Shown here: one piece after another, positions 14,461 through 21,495 of the stretch
How the letters are laid out: each line of letters opens with the position of its first letter
Numbering within the stretch: position 1 is the stretch's first letter
Assembly: GCA_964416755.1 (NCBI GenBank)
Contig: CAYQFH010000027.1
Coordinates: 1-27,502, forward strand
Source: Thiopontia sp964416755
Lineage (GTDB): Bacteria; Pseudomonadota; Gammaproteobacteria; GCF-002020875
Reading direction: 5' to 3'
Length of the DNA stretch: 27,502 nucleotides
Notes under the pieces: generated by a model
The model's input: only the letters and a program-made list of their open reading frames with translations
What the model was told of the DNA's origin: nothing
The model's database searches: none
Made by a program: the position numbers and the translations under genes

Positions 14461-16240
14461 GCGCCATCTCCATCTCTCGTTCAGCTATCTCAGACTGAGT
14501 TTCAGCCTCTTTCCGACTCTGCTCACGCTCCTGCAGCTCCAGCTCCTTGGCATCCTTGACCTGTTCAGGAGTTGGCTGTGGTGGCTGTGCCAGATCCTGC
14601 TCTGTCTGCTCAATGGCAGATTCAAAGGCATCCTCCAGCTCACGACCAACCTTGAAGCCACGCACACCAAACAGCAGCATCTTGCCTGCCAGCTCAGCCA
14701 TGTTAGGCGCTTCAGCAACGATCGGCTGCATAGTTGCCATAAACTCAGAGGAGGCACGCAAGAACTCGATACGAGCCTCTTTATCAGCCTGCTCATCGGC
14801 CTGAACTGTGGAATCGGTTTCGATGTCAATCCGGAACCCGCGCAGCAAGTCATTGCGCAGCAGCTCCATCACCTCTTCAGTCGCCTTGAGGCCGGTCATT
14901 GTCTCCAGTGTCTCAGCGCTGAACAGGTCAGCAATCACTTCTGCTTTCAGGCGAATCAGATCACGCACAAAACGAGCTACATCATCTTGCATGTCACCAA
15001 GGCGTGCTGTGGCAAACTGTCCCTTGATACGCTGTGCTGTAGCCGTCTCGCTGGCCTTGCTCTGCCCTCTCACCAGATCAGACAGACCAGTAATCTCATA
15101 GATGGCCTGCTTTGCATCTTCTCGTGCCTGATAAAGGCCCTGCAGTACCGTCAAAATCTGTTCAAGCGGCAACCAGGAGATTACCTTGTCCAGACCGCCC
15201 TTCTCTGCAAACATCGCCCAGTTGCTCACCGGAATCAGCTGATTCCCTTCTCCGGTGACAAGCTGCTCGATAGCTCCATCCCCTTCACCAGCCCCATAAA
15301 CACCTGCAACTCGCAGCGCACCAACCAACAGATCAATACGATTAGTCAGTTGGTCGATCTCTTCAGCCTGATCCTGATACATCACGTAGTCAGGTACAGG
15401 GATCATGGTGTCAGTGGTGGTTGTAGCGAAGATTGGACGAGGGCAAGGCCAGAAATCCACCAGATCCAGAGGCGGCTCACCACTCTCCAGCATGAAATCA
15501 TAATCCTTGGCTACCCAATGAACCTTTCTGTTAGCTTTGTCCCAAATCTCATAGACAGTGGCCTTGCGTCCTTCGTCACTCTCAGGATGATGGTCTTTCT
15601 CTGGACCATGGTCGAGCTTCACCTTTCGGCCTACCTTTTCACCAAAGCGCCCAATCAACTCCTTACGACTGAGGAATGAACGGAAAGCAATACCATCCGC
15701 CTCCTTCCAGCGACGAGGCTTGCCAAGAATCAGGAAGTCAGTCCAGTGAACGTACTCAATCCGAGTCTCTTCATAAACCACCGGAGTGAACATCTCCTCA
15801 CTATCCGGATCTACTGGCTCAGGGTCACCGTATGTTGGCTGATAGGTGATGCGTGCCTGACCCATACCTGGAAGAAGGCGATTCTCTACCGCATCCTGAA
15901 TCTCGTTCTCAAAATCATAGGAGTCTATGCAATAGGAGGTGGCGCGCTCCAATATCTCTGAGGCCTGACGCCCTACAGGATCACTATCCTTGAAGCGGCG
16001 GCGAACATAGGGGACAGGGATTGCGCTGAACAGTGCTGGTTTGAGTGTCTGGATGTTGGACCAGAGGATATTCAGACGGCGTGAATCATCAAGTTCACTA
16101 TCTCTCTCGTCACGATAGCGCTTGTTGATCTTCTTGGCTTTGGATTCCCAGTCAGAACGAGCCTTATGCGCTGCCTCAATCTGATCCAGCCAGCCTTTGG
16201 CGCTCAGATTCTCTTGCGCTTCTGTGGTGTCGTTTTCCAT
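14435..16240 (-). CDS. Portal protein
   Basis: A 601-aa protein, the expected size for the portal ring of a podovirus. Recognisable parts include the N-terminal NILWSNIQTLKPALFSAIPV segment (57-76), the VHWTDFLIL strand, the long central helix region with a QIYEITGLSDLVRGQS-like motif (YEITGLSDLVRGQSKASET), and a C-terminal helical, Gln/Glu-rich tail (QEREQSRKEAETQSEIAERE) that would line the barrel. Its start overlaps the terminase gene by 37 bases and its end overlaps the zinc-ribbon gene. It forms the DNA entry vertex and docks the terminase and adaptor. Confidence 0.9.
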   Translation of the reverse strand: MENDTTEAQENLSAKGWLDQIEAAHKARSDWESKAKKINKRYRDERDSELDDSRRLNILWSNIQTLKPALFSAIPVPYVRRRFKDSDPVGRQASEILERATSYCIDSYDFENEIQDAVENRLLPGMGQARITYQPTYGDPEPVDPDSEEMFTPVVYEETRIEYVHWTDFLILGKPRRWKEADGIAFRSFLSRKELIGRFGEKVGRKVKLDHGPEKDHHPESDEGRKATVYEIWDKANRKVHWVAKDYDFMLESGEPPLDLVDFWPCPRPIFATTTTDTMIPVPDYVMYQDQAEEIDQLTNRIDLLVGALRVAGVYGAGEGDGAIEQLVTGEGNQLIPVSNWAMFAEKGGLDKVISWLPLEQILTVLQGLYQAREDAKQAIYEITGLSDLVRGQSKASETATAQRIKGQFATARLGDMQDDVARFVRDLIRLKAEVIADLFSAETLETMTGLKATEEVMELLRNDLLRGFRIDIETDSTVQADEQADKEARIEFLRASSEFMATMQPIVAEAPNMAELAGKMLLFGVRGFKVGRELEDAFESAIEQTEQDLAQPPQPTPEQVKDAKELELQEREQSRKEAETQSEIAEREMEMAHAPVHGTL

Positions 16241-17661
16241 AGATCGTTCAATGTCGCATCGTGAATAGTTTTAATCGGTTTCTGCTCTGGCTCTTTCTTC
16301 ATAGCAGGGCTTGTCCAGCAGATAGCCATGTAGCGCCAGCCATCAGCATAGTGACTCGTCCAGTCATGCCTGGGTGAGTCCTTAAACATCTTCTTGTCAT
16401 CATCCCACTCATGCTGGTACTGCGAGATAGCATCCAGACCATCCTCACAACCCCGTGCATCAATGACACAACGACCAAAAAACTTTCTTGCCGCCTGAAT
16501 ACCGTCCTGCAGGCTCAGACTTGGAGTGATTCCAACCTTTGACCACCCGAAATAGGCTGCAAACAACTCCTGTGCAGACTTTCCCTTTGCGGCGAATGTC
16601 TTTGCCTTGCCATCATGTGGCAGCATCACAGAGGCGTACTGGTACTCTCTCCGGTGGCTTAATCCAGGTATCTTTTCACCCTTCTGGACAACGATCTCGT
16701 TATTGATGATGTCCAGCCGCACCTCTTGGCCTACCAGCTGACTGATAAACCAGTCTGGATCTTTGCCAGAAGCGCTCAAGCACTCAATAACCCGAGGCTC
16801 ACCGCCAATTACCTGCCACAACCAGAACGCTGTTGCGTCAGACCGTCCAATATCACACGCTGCATAGACCGGGTAATCAGGGTTATGCGGAACCCGAGTA
16901 ATACGACCCTCTTTTCTCGCATTGGTGAGTTCTTTGCCATAGTAGGCGCCGAGGATTGCAGCCTCAAACGAGCATAGATACTCCTGCTCATAGAGCGCTC
17001 TCCCCTGATCTTCGCCGTAGGTATCAATGTACTCCTGCAGCTCATTCTCAAGCTGCTCCACGCTCATGATGCCGGTCTCTTCGGCAGTCAGTAGTTGCGA
17101 AAACGTACCTTCCTGCTGCATTCCTGCAGTGTAAGTGCGGAATGCGTGATTCTTGCCGCGCGGCGTGGTAATGAAAATCTGCCAGCCATTGTTCTCTGCG
17201 AGAATCGGCCTCAAGTACCCTCTTGCGCTCGGGTTAGCCAGCGCCCACTCTGAGTAGACAATCCCGGCAGGAGGAGAGCCCACCATTGCATCATAGTTAT
17301 CAGAGCCCAGTGCCTGCCAGGTAGAGCCATTCTTGAACCGAATGAACATCTCCTGATCATTGGTGTTGGCTCTCAACTCATGAGGAAAGGCCTCATCAAT
17401 TCGCCGTACTCCAGTATGCGGATTAATCGCATTCCAGATCGCCTTTCTGACCTGTGTGGCCAGAGGCAGCATGTGCCAATAGGTTGCTACTCGCTCATGT
17501 GCTGCAATCGCTGTGCGGTGCAGTGCAATCTCATCCTTCCCGGAGCGACGATGCCAAATCAGTTCGGCGTGTCTGCCGCCATCCTGCAAATATCTCCAGG
17601 CCTCCAGCTGATATTCTCTCGGCCTCCAATTGTTGGGCAGCCTTACCCTAGAACTGGACAA
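16204..17661 (-). CDS. terL: Terminase large subunit
   Basis: The 485-aa DNA-packaging motor. Motifs: adenine-binding Q-like region RPREYQLEAW (13-22), a deviant Walker A (WHRRSGKDE, 36-44, Lys42), Walker B (GIVYSEWAL, Glu138), the coupling motif ITTPRG (164-169), and the RNase H-like nuclease with Asp270 in AACDIGRSD and later acidic residues in VIDARGCEDGLDAI. The ATPase drives translocation and the nuclease cuts concatemers. It overlaps the small subunit stop by 14 bases and the portal start by 37 bases, so terS, terL and portal are a compact packaging block. Confidence 0.93.
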   Translation of the reverse strand: MSSSRVRLPNNWRPREYQLEAWRYLQDGGRHAELIWHRRSGKDEIALHRTAIAAHERVATYWHMLPLATQVRKAIWNAINPHTGVRRIDEAFPHELRANTNDQEMFIRFKNGSTWQALGSDNYDAMVGSPPAGIVYSEWALANPSARGYLRPILAENNGWQIFITTPRGKNHAFRTYTAGMQQEGTFSQLLTAEETGIMSVEQLENELQEYIDTYGEDQGRALYEQEYLCSFEAAILGAYYGKELTNARKEGRITRVPHNPDYPVYAACDIGRSDATAFWLWQVIGGEPRVIECLSASGKDPDWFISQLVGQEVRLDIINNEIVVQKGEKIPGLSHRREYQYASVMLPHDGKAKTFAAKGKSAQELFAAYFGWSKVGITPSLSLQDGIQAARKFFGRCVIDARGCEDGLDAISQYQHEWDDDKKMFKDSPRHDWTSHYADGWRYMAICWTSPAMKKEPEQKPIKTIHDATLNDLWKTTPQKRKRI

Positions 17662-18148
17662 TTTCTACCGTCACATCACCAGAATGCTCGACCTTATCCT
17701 TGAATGCCTGGACATTGACATGCTTACCAAGCAGCTCCAGATTCTTCACCTTGTCAGGCCACTTGATCTTTTTCAGGAAACCAATCGGGTCACTATCCGT
17801 TGTCAGCTCAGACACATCAAAGCCAGATATGGTTTGCCGCCAAACATCAGGCCACTCACTAAGCGGCTTCATCGTCCAGCCATCGTTCATGATGTCCAGA
17901 ACGTCCATCTGATCAACTGCAACCAATCGGCGTAAAACGTACTCGGCATCAACTTCTACCTTCTCAGCACGCTCCTGCATTGCCTTCTGGATTGCCTTCT
18001 GAATGTGAACATTGGTTAACAGTCGTGAAGCCTGCTCTTTGGCTGTCTTCTTGCTATACCCCGCACGAATAGCAGCCTGAGTTGCATTCAGGTCAATCAG
18101 GTACTCACGCACGAAAGCCTCTTGCTTCGGTGTCATTTTCTTTGCCAT
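17648..18148 (-). CDS. terS: Terminase small subunit
   Basis: A 166-aa member of the Terminase_2 type: a helix-turn-helix N-terminus with the family pattern KQEAFVREYLIDLNATQAAI, then RAGYSKKTAKEQASRLLTN, which recognises the packaging site, followed by a linker and an oligomerisation and large-subunit-binding C-terminus. GGATCC-containing AAAGGA precedes the ATG. It is the first gene of the late operon. The gap upstream contains only the terminator of the lipoprotein gene and no convincing promoter, so late transcription probably reads in from further right. Confidence 0.92.
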   Translation of the reverse strand: MAKKMTPKQEAFVREYLIDLNATQAAIRAGYSKKTAKEQASRLLTNVHIQKAIQKAMQERAEKVEVDAEYVLRRLVAVDQMDVLDIMNDGWTMKPLSEWPDVWRQTISGFDVSELTTDSDPIGFLKKIKWPDKVKNLELLGKHVNVQAFKDKVEHSGDVTVEIVQF

Positions 18149-18178
18149 GCTGGATCCTTTCAGATTGCTACGGGCAAT

Positions 18179-18214
18179 AAAAAACCCGCGCCAGATTTCT
18201 CCAGTGCGGGTTTT
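18179..18214 (-). terminator. Intrinsic terminator between lipoprotein gene and terminase
   Basis: On the minus strand, AAAACCCGC and GCGGGTTTT form a 9-bp stem with an interrupted loop, followed by a T-rich tract. It ends the lipoprotein gene transcript 30 bases before the small terminase gene. The plus-strand version also has four T after the stem, so it may work both ways. Confidence 0.8.
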
Positions 18215-18266
18215 CCCAATATATTGATCGAGAGGATAATGTTGGTACTAAGCTATGTCAAGCAAC

Positions 18267-18989
18267 TCATTTCTCTACAGGACTCAATACAAACTCAAAA
18301 GAGTGTCTGTCCCCTTCTATATCCACAACCACATTCAAAACGCCTGACTCAACACCTCTAAGCCTCACTCGTTCCATCGTAACTCCTCCCCCATACGTCA
18401 CTCCGGGAGCTACTGTGTGTTTTCTAAGAATATTCTCTGTAATAGAGTTGGCCTGTCGCGTCTCATCATCAGCTATACGATTCAAGTCCGCAGTTGTTTG
18501 CGCCTGATTTTCCTGGCTTGCTTTATTGACTGCGCCGTAGTCATAAGTGTAAATCGGGCCAGTATATTGGTTGTAGGTATATTGCGAACCAGTACTTGCT
18601 GAACTTATTGCACGACCATAACCTGCCATCATTGCCCCTATTCTTTTTCTAGCTGCTTCTCGCCGGACTTCCTCTTTTAGCTCTTCATAAGAATAAACCT
18701 TCAACGGATTACCGTTAAATGTTGCGCTAATATTTTCCGTTGAAAAAACATAGGAGGTGTTGCTTTTATTCGCGGTAAAGACTGAAAACTCTATCTTCTC
18801 TCCATGCCTCAGAACCTGAGCTCTTGGCATTACCCCAACTCTAGACCTACCATGAGAAATTACAGCCTCAGAGCCAGAGATAAACATTGCTTCCTGCTGA
18901 CTGGATGGATTTGCCTTGATGTTGAATCTTGGAGCGCATCCCACAAGAAGCACAGACAACAAAACAACGAAAACATTACGTTTAATCAT
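18267..18989 (-). CDS. Predicted lipoprotein (accessory gene)
   Basis: A 240-aa protein with a classical lipoprotein signal (basic MIKRN, hydrophobic VFVVLLSVLLV, lipobox LVGC, Cys18). After the Cys comes an Ig-like/beta region (VLRHGEKIEFSVFTANKSNT), a Tyr-rich segment (TYNQYTGPIYTYDYG), and a C-terminal beta region. It is bounded by its own terminator and by a hairpin behind the KilA-N gene, and an extended -10 (TGGTATATT) lies just upstream. The base composition is more AT-rich than its neighbours. This is a typical phage moron expressed in the lysogen, perhaps changing the cell surface; no family is recognised. Confidence 0.75.
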   Translation of the reverse strand: MIKRNVFVVLLSVLLVGCAPRFNIKANPSSQQEAMFISGSEAVISHGRSRVGVMPRAQVLRHGEKIEFSVFTANKSNTSYVFSTENISATFNGNPLKVYSYEELKEEVRREAARKRIGAMMAGYGRAISSASTGSQYTYNQYTGPIYTYDYGAVNKASQENQAQTTADLNRIADDETRQANSITENILRKHTVAPGVTYGGGVTMERVRLRGVESGVLNVVVDIEGDRHSFEFVLSPVEK

Positions 18990-19038
18990 ACCTCAAAATA
19001 TACCACCACTCCCTGCGACGGTGTGTTACAAAATATTA

Positions 19039-19066
19039 CAGCGCACCCACCGAAGCAGGTGCGCTG
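19039..19066 (-). terminator. Hairpin after KilA-N gene
   Basis: CAGCGCACC and GGTGCGCTG form a 9-bp stem extended to 12 bp with wobble pairs and a TTCG-type loop. On the minus strand TAATATTTTG follows, a weak T tract. It probably ends the KilA-N transcript and may act on both strands. Confidence 0.6.
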
Positions 19067-19072
19067 ATCATT

Positions 19073-19750
19073 TTAAGCCACCTTCTCAGCTGGGAGAATC
19101 TGCAGGTAACGTGGCTCTTTTATACCGTGCTTGGGGTGACGACCTTTCAGCAACCGCCCGATGCTGAGCAGATCCGAGAATGGCTGACTCAATGGATGAA
19201 ACAGATTCATCAATCGATTCATGGGCTCATCGAACGCCTCTCTCTGCTCCTTCGGCATTGGGATCGGAATATCGGCCTTGTAGAGCAACGCTGCCGCCTC
19301 CTCTGCGGTAACAAGATGCTTACCCTGTCCAACCGCCTCTGTGCGCACAATGTTTCCGGCTTCCAGCCAAATCAGAACACGGCCATTGGCAAATGGAATT
19401 CCTGCTGTTGCGACCTGCTTGTTACCATTCATCCACTCAAACACCCAATTAGTGACTTGAACAGCAAATTCAGGAGATAGCCACTGCGCAAGATGAATGG
19501 CTACTTTTGGATGAACCCATGTGCCCTGTAGTTTTGGATTTCCACCTCTAATCGGCTGAAACAGCTCCGTTATGGGAATCCCCATATCGCCCGAAAGGGC
19601 CTGTAGAAAGTCTTTTGTTTGCTGTAGGCGGTGATAATCCGCAAGCATCTTACCGGACGCTTTACACATCCGAGTCGCATTCAGATAACCGTCCTCCAGA
19701 CGGTGACCGATGGATACCGAGTTAACAGCATGAGAAGTAAGATTGTACAT
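19073..19750 (-). CDS. KilA-N domain protein (antirepressor-like)
   Basis: A 225-aa protein with an N-terminal KilA-N DNA-binding domain: DGYLNATRMCKASGK (20-34), DYHRLQQTKDFLQAL, and GTWVHPKVAIHLAQWLSPEF (76-95), ending in NWVFEWM. The C-terminal half is unassigned and contains PIPMPKEQREAFDEPMNRL. Many KilA-N proteins are phage antirepressors such as P1 Ant. The frame is open upstream to 20059, but AGGAG eight bases before the ATG at 19750 fixes the start, and the upstream stretch is a structured RNA leader. The leader encodes a C4-like antisense RNA with complementarity to this ribosome binding site, so translation or transcription is likely controlled by it. The product may induce lytic growth. 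Confidence 0.88.
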   Translation of the reverse strand: MYNLTSHAVNSVSIGHRLEDGYLNATRMCKASGKMLADYHRLQQTKDFLQALSGDMGIPITELFQPIRGGNPKLQGTWVHPKVAIHLAQWLSPEFAVQVTNWVFEWMNGNKQVATAGIPFANGRVLIWLEAGNIVRTEAVGQGKHLVTAEEAAALLYKADIPIPMPKEQREAFDEPMNRLMNLFHPLSQPFSDLLSIGRLLKGRHPKHGIKEPRYLQILPAEKVA

Positions 19751-19758
19751 GTCATATG

Positions 19759-19800
19759 CTCCTGTATTTGTGTTTACCAACACCCCCATCTGTCGCCAAA
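19759..19800 (-). promoter_or_regulatory. Downstream target of the C4-like RNA over the KilA-N ribosome binding site
   Basis: Minus-strand elements: TTTGGCGA at 19793-19800 is complementary to TCGCCAA in the C4-like RNA, and TACAGGAG at 19759-19766, which includes the Shine-Dalgarno of the KilA-N gene, is complementary to the TCCTGTA loop of that RNA. This is the a/b target pair expected for a c4-type antisense RNA. Confidence 0.75.
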
Positions 19801-19813
19801 CAAATAGGAGCGA

Positions 19814-19873
19814 GTCTGCCGGGTTGGCGAACCGCCTACAGGAAACGGCATACCCGAAGGTATCCCAGCAGAC
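19814..19873 (-). ncRNA. C4-like antisense RNA (P1 c4 / P4 CI type)
   Basis: On the minus strand the 60 bases fold as a closed junction: outer stem GTCTGCTGGG / CCCGGCAGAC (10 bp), an ATACC-TTCG-GGTAT hairpin, and a second arm GCC...GGC whose loop exposes TTTCCTGTA. The single-stranded TTCGCCAA follows. These two exposed segments match, as reverse complements, sites both upstream (19930-19951) and downstream (19759-19800, the KilA-N ribosome binding site). The layout and targets are those of the C4 antisense RNA family known from P1/P7, and the double target resembles seqA/seqC of P4. The RNA would be cut from the same leader transcript that continues into KilA-N. RNA ends are not defined by sequence. 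Confidence 0.8.
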
Positions 19874-19890
19874 CCGCAAAACACGGGCAC

Positions 19891-19918
19891 AAAAAAACGC
19901 ACTCATCGAGTGATGGCG
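19891..19918 (-). terminator. Leader terminator between promoter and C4-like RNA
   Basis: On the minus strand, CACTC-GAT-GAGTG with flanking CG pairs is followed by seven T. It sits about 60 bases after the predicted start of transcription and upstream of the C4-like RNA, so it could either end leader transcription or end read-through from the gene at 20017. Confidence 0.65.
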
Positions 19919-19929
19919 CGTGCTGTGCG

Positions 19930-19951
19930 CCTGTAGGTTCCAGTCGCCAAA
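19930..19951 (-). promoter_or_regulatory. Upstream target (seqA-like) of the C4-like RNA
   Basis: The minus strand has TTTGGCGA at 19944-19951, identical to the downstream site at 19793-19800, and CCTACAGG at 19930-19937, an exact complement of CCTGTAGG in the C4-like RNA. A second target before the terminator fits the seqA element of P4 immunity. Confidence 0.65.
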
Positions 19952-19981
19952 CCGGATCAGTGATTTTGCACTGACCATCTG

Positions 19982-20011
19982 ACTATAGACCCACAGAAGC
20001 GCACCTGTCAA
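19982..20011 (-). promoter_or_regulatory. Strong sigma-70 promoter of the KilA-N leader
   Basis: Minus strand TTGACA (20006-20011), an 18-base spacer and TATAGT (19982-19987) make a near-consensus promoter starting at about 19975. It begins directly after the stop of the preceding gene and reads into the target, terminator, C4-like RNA and KilA-N. Confidence 0.8.
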
Positions 20012-20016
20012 ATAAA

Positions 20017-20412
20017 TCATGCCGCCCTCTGCTGAAGAGCTACAGCACCACGCCACCAAATAATCACATTCTTCAGATTTTGACGATGTGCGTTGTACTC
20101 AGGCGTTCCCGATTTGGGAGCATCTCTCCGGTAATCCTTCTCCAGAGCCTTGCGATACTCTCCAGGCATTAACCGCATAATCTCATCAGTGCTTCTCAGG
20201 TATGGATTCTGGCGCAGTCTATCCAGCGCAGCCGAGGGAACGCGAGTTTTCCCTATGCATCCCCCTCTGGCCCCTCGGTCCTCCTCAAAACGGCTTTCTG
20301 AGGTTTCTGATGGATAGCCAATATTGGAAGTGAGCATGATTTCGTTGCAGAAATCCTGATACTCAAACCACTCTGCTGCAAGCTTCTTGATCAAAGGCAG
20401 GTTGATTATCAT
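20017..20412 (-). CDS. Phage protein at the late-regulator position (possible Q-like)
   Basis: A 131-aa basic protein. The C-terminal part (MRLMPGEYRKALEKDYRRDA, then NLKNVIIWWRGAVAL) resembles the helical core of sigma-like phage antitermination proteins, and the middle has a conserved-looking RGARGGCIGK. This resemblance is weak. It is the last gene of the early operon, after NinG and upstream of the terminase block, which is where lambdoid phages carry the late antiterminator Q. The several terminators in the late operon would make such a protein necessary. The start follows the ACP stop as TGATG. Other possibilities remain open. Confidence 0.6.
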   Translation of the reverse strand: MIINLPLIKKLAAEWFEYQDFCNEIMLTSNIGYPSETSESRFEEDRGARGGCIGKTRVPSAALDRLRQNPYLRSTDEIMRLMPGEYRKALEKDYRRDAPKSGTPEYNAHRQNLKNVIIWWRGAVALQQRAA

Positions 20413-20666
20413 CAGTCGTTGTTCTCCACTGATCTCACAACATCTCCCACCGTCTTCCAGTTCTCGGCATCCTGATCGATGATGTTCACCTGCAGAGTGG
20501 TCTCTACCTCGAAGACAATCTCAATCAGGTCAAGCGAGTCCAGGCACAGATCCTCCAGCGCGGTCTCCATCTTGACATCCTCTACCGTTGTCACGAAATT
20601 GCAGTGACCGGGGCTGCTCTTCAGCTGCTGGAATACGATCTCCTTTACCTTCTGCTCGATGCTCAA
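20412..20666 (-). CDS. Acyl carrier protein
   Basis: An 84-aa protein with the hallmark of acyl carrier proteins: acidic helices and the DSL motif in DLCLDSLDLIEIVFEVE, where Ser44 would carry 4'-phosphopantetheine, and a later helix around WKTVGDVVRSV. It starts with TTG overlapping the previous stop (TTGA) and has an excellent AAGGAGGG upstream. Compared with AcpP it has an insertion before the motif (HCNFVTTVEDVKME). No synthase or transferase lies nearby, so it would depend on host phosphopantetheinyl transferase and fatty-acid enzymes. It may tap or redirect host lipid synthesis or stringent signalling; that role is inference. Confidence 0.88.
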   Translation of the reverse strand: MSIEQKVKEIVFQQLKSSPGHCNFVTTVEDVKMETALEDLCLDSLDLIEIVFEVETTLQVNIIDQDAENWKTVGDVVRSVENND

Positions 20667-20869
20667 CTTACCCTCCTTATTTTTCTCTTTTCTGCCTCAT
20701 TCATTTCCTTCACTCGCCTGGTGGTTACCTTTCTCAGTAGCCTCATCTCTTCGCACGCACTGGCGAGGAAGAAACGAATGGTTGAGTCGTTGCATTCACT
20801 TCGCATCTGCAGCAGATCCTCGTGATACTCGATGATCTTTGCGAGCCTGTGACGGACCTCTATACTCAT
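20663..20869 (-). CDS. Small helical protein of unknown function
   Basis: A 68-aa, all-helical, highly charged protein (MSIEVRHRLAKIIEYHEDLL at the start, KVTTRRVKEMNEAEKRKIRR at the end). It shares one base with the NinG stop and its own stop overlaps the TTG start of the acyl carrier protein gene, so it is translationally coupled to both. No family is recognised. Confidence 0.6.
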   Translation of the reverse strand: MSIEVRHRLAKIIEYHEDLLQMRSECNDSTIRFFLASACEEMRLLRKVTTRRVKEMNEAEKRKIRRVS

Positions 20870-21489
20870 CAGTACCCATCCACCGAACTACCAGTTACTG
20901 CATCCAGATTGACCTGCACAAATGGATTAATCCATCGAGTGAATGGGTCGACACTCTCCAATTCTTTGGCCTTCTCCGTGTACTTCTTCCGGATCTCTTT
21001 CAGATCCTCGATGGTGTAATTCTTCGTCTCGTGCGTCCCCTCCAACCATGCCAGAGCTTCTTCCCCGATCTTGTGCAACAGACTGATCCGGTACTCAGTG
21101 ATATTTCCTGAAAGATGGGTATTACAGGCTGAACACTGCTTGTGACAGTTCAGCTCCTCAAACCTCAGCTCAGGATGCGCCTTGGTCGTCCGATAATGGC
21201 CAGCGTGATACTGGCCCTCGTGATGCCGTCCACATGAGACGCAAGGCAATGACTCATCCCTTACCCGGATGTACCGGTTGAATGCTTCCTGAGTCTTCTT
21301 CAGCTGATACCCCCGATCACTGCTCCTACTCTGCTTCTTCAGCTCTCTGGTACGCTTGTCGAACTTCTTACGCTCTTGCTGCTTGTTGAAATCAATTGCG
21401 CATCGAGGCGAACAGACATGCTGGAACGGACGAGTGGGGTCAAACTGCTCCCCGCACGCCGTGTTTTTGCATTTCTTCGCTCTGGGCAT
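20869..21489 (-). CDS. ninG: NinG-family recombination protein
   Basis: A 206-aa protein of the lambda NinG (Rap) family, a structure-specific nuclease stimulating recombination with RecBCD-independent pathways. N-terminal cysteines C7, C12, C26 and C30 form a zinc site (KCKNTACGEQF, CSPRC), a basic coiled coil follows (QQERKKFDKRTRELKKQSR), then the HNH-like core with CVSCGRHH (83-90), HAGHYRTTKAHPELRFEELN (95-114) and CHKQCSACN. Length matches lambda NinG (about 204). It lies in the nin-like region between DUF1367, the Tad1-like gene and the late regulator position. Confidence 0.93.
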   Translation of the reverse strand: MPRAKKCKNTACGEQFDPTRPFQHVCSPRCAIDFNKQQERKKFDKRTRELKKQSRSSDRGYQLKKTQEAFNRYIRVRDESLPCVSCGRHHEGQYHAGHYRTTKAHPELRFEELNCHKQCSACNTHLSGNITEYRISLLHKIGEEALAWLEGTHETKNYTIEDLKEIRKKYTEKAKELESVDPFTRWINPFVQVNLDAVTGSSVDGY

Positions 21490-21495
21490 GCCTGA

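Noticed and set aside
14447..15679. 410-codon plus-strand frame
   Set aside because: It lies entirely opposite the portal gene. The Leu/His/Ser-rich composition is typical of a shadow frame.
19751..20059. Long N-terminal extension of the KilA-N frame
   Set aside because: It would translate the promoter, terminator and C4-like RNA. AGGAG at 19759-19763 marks the real start.
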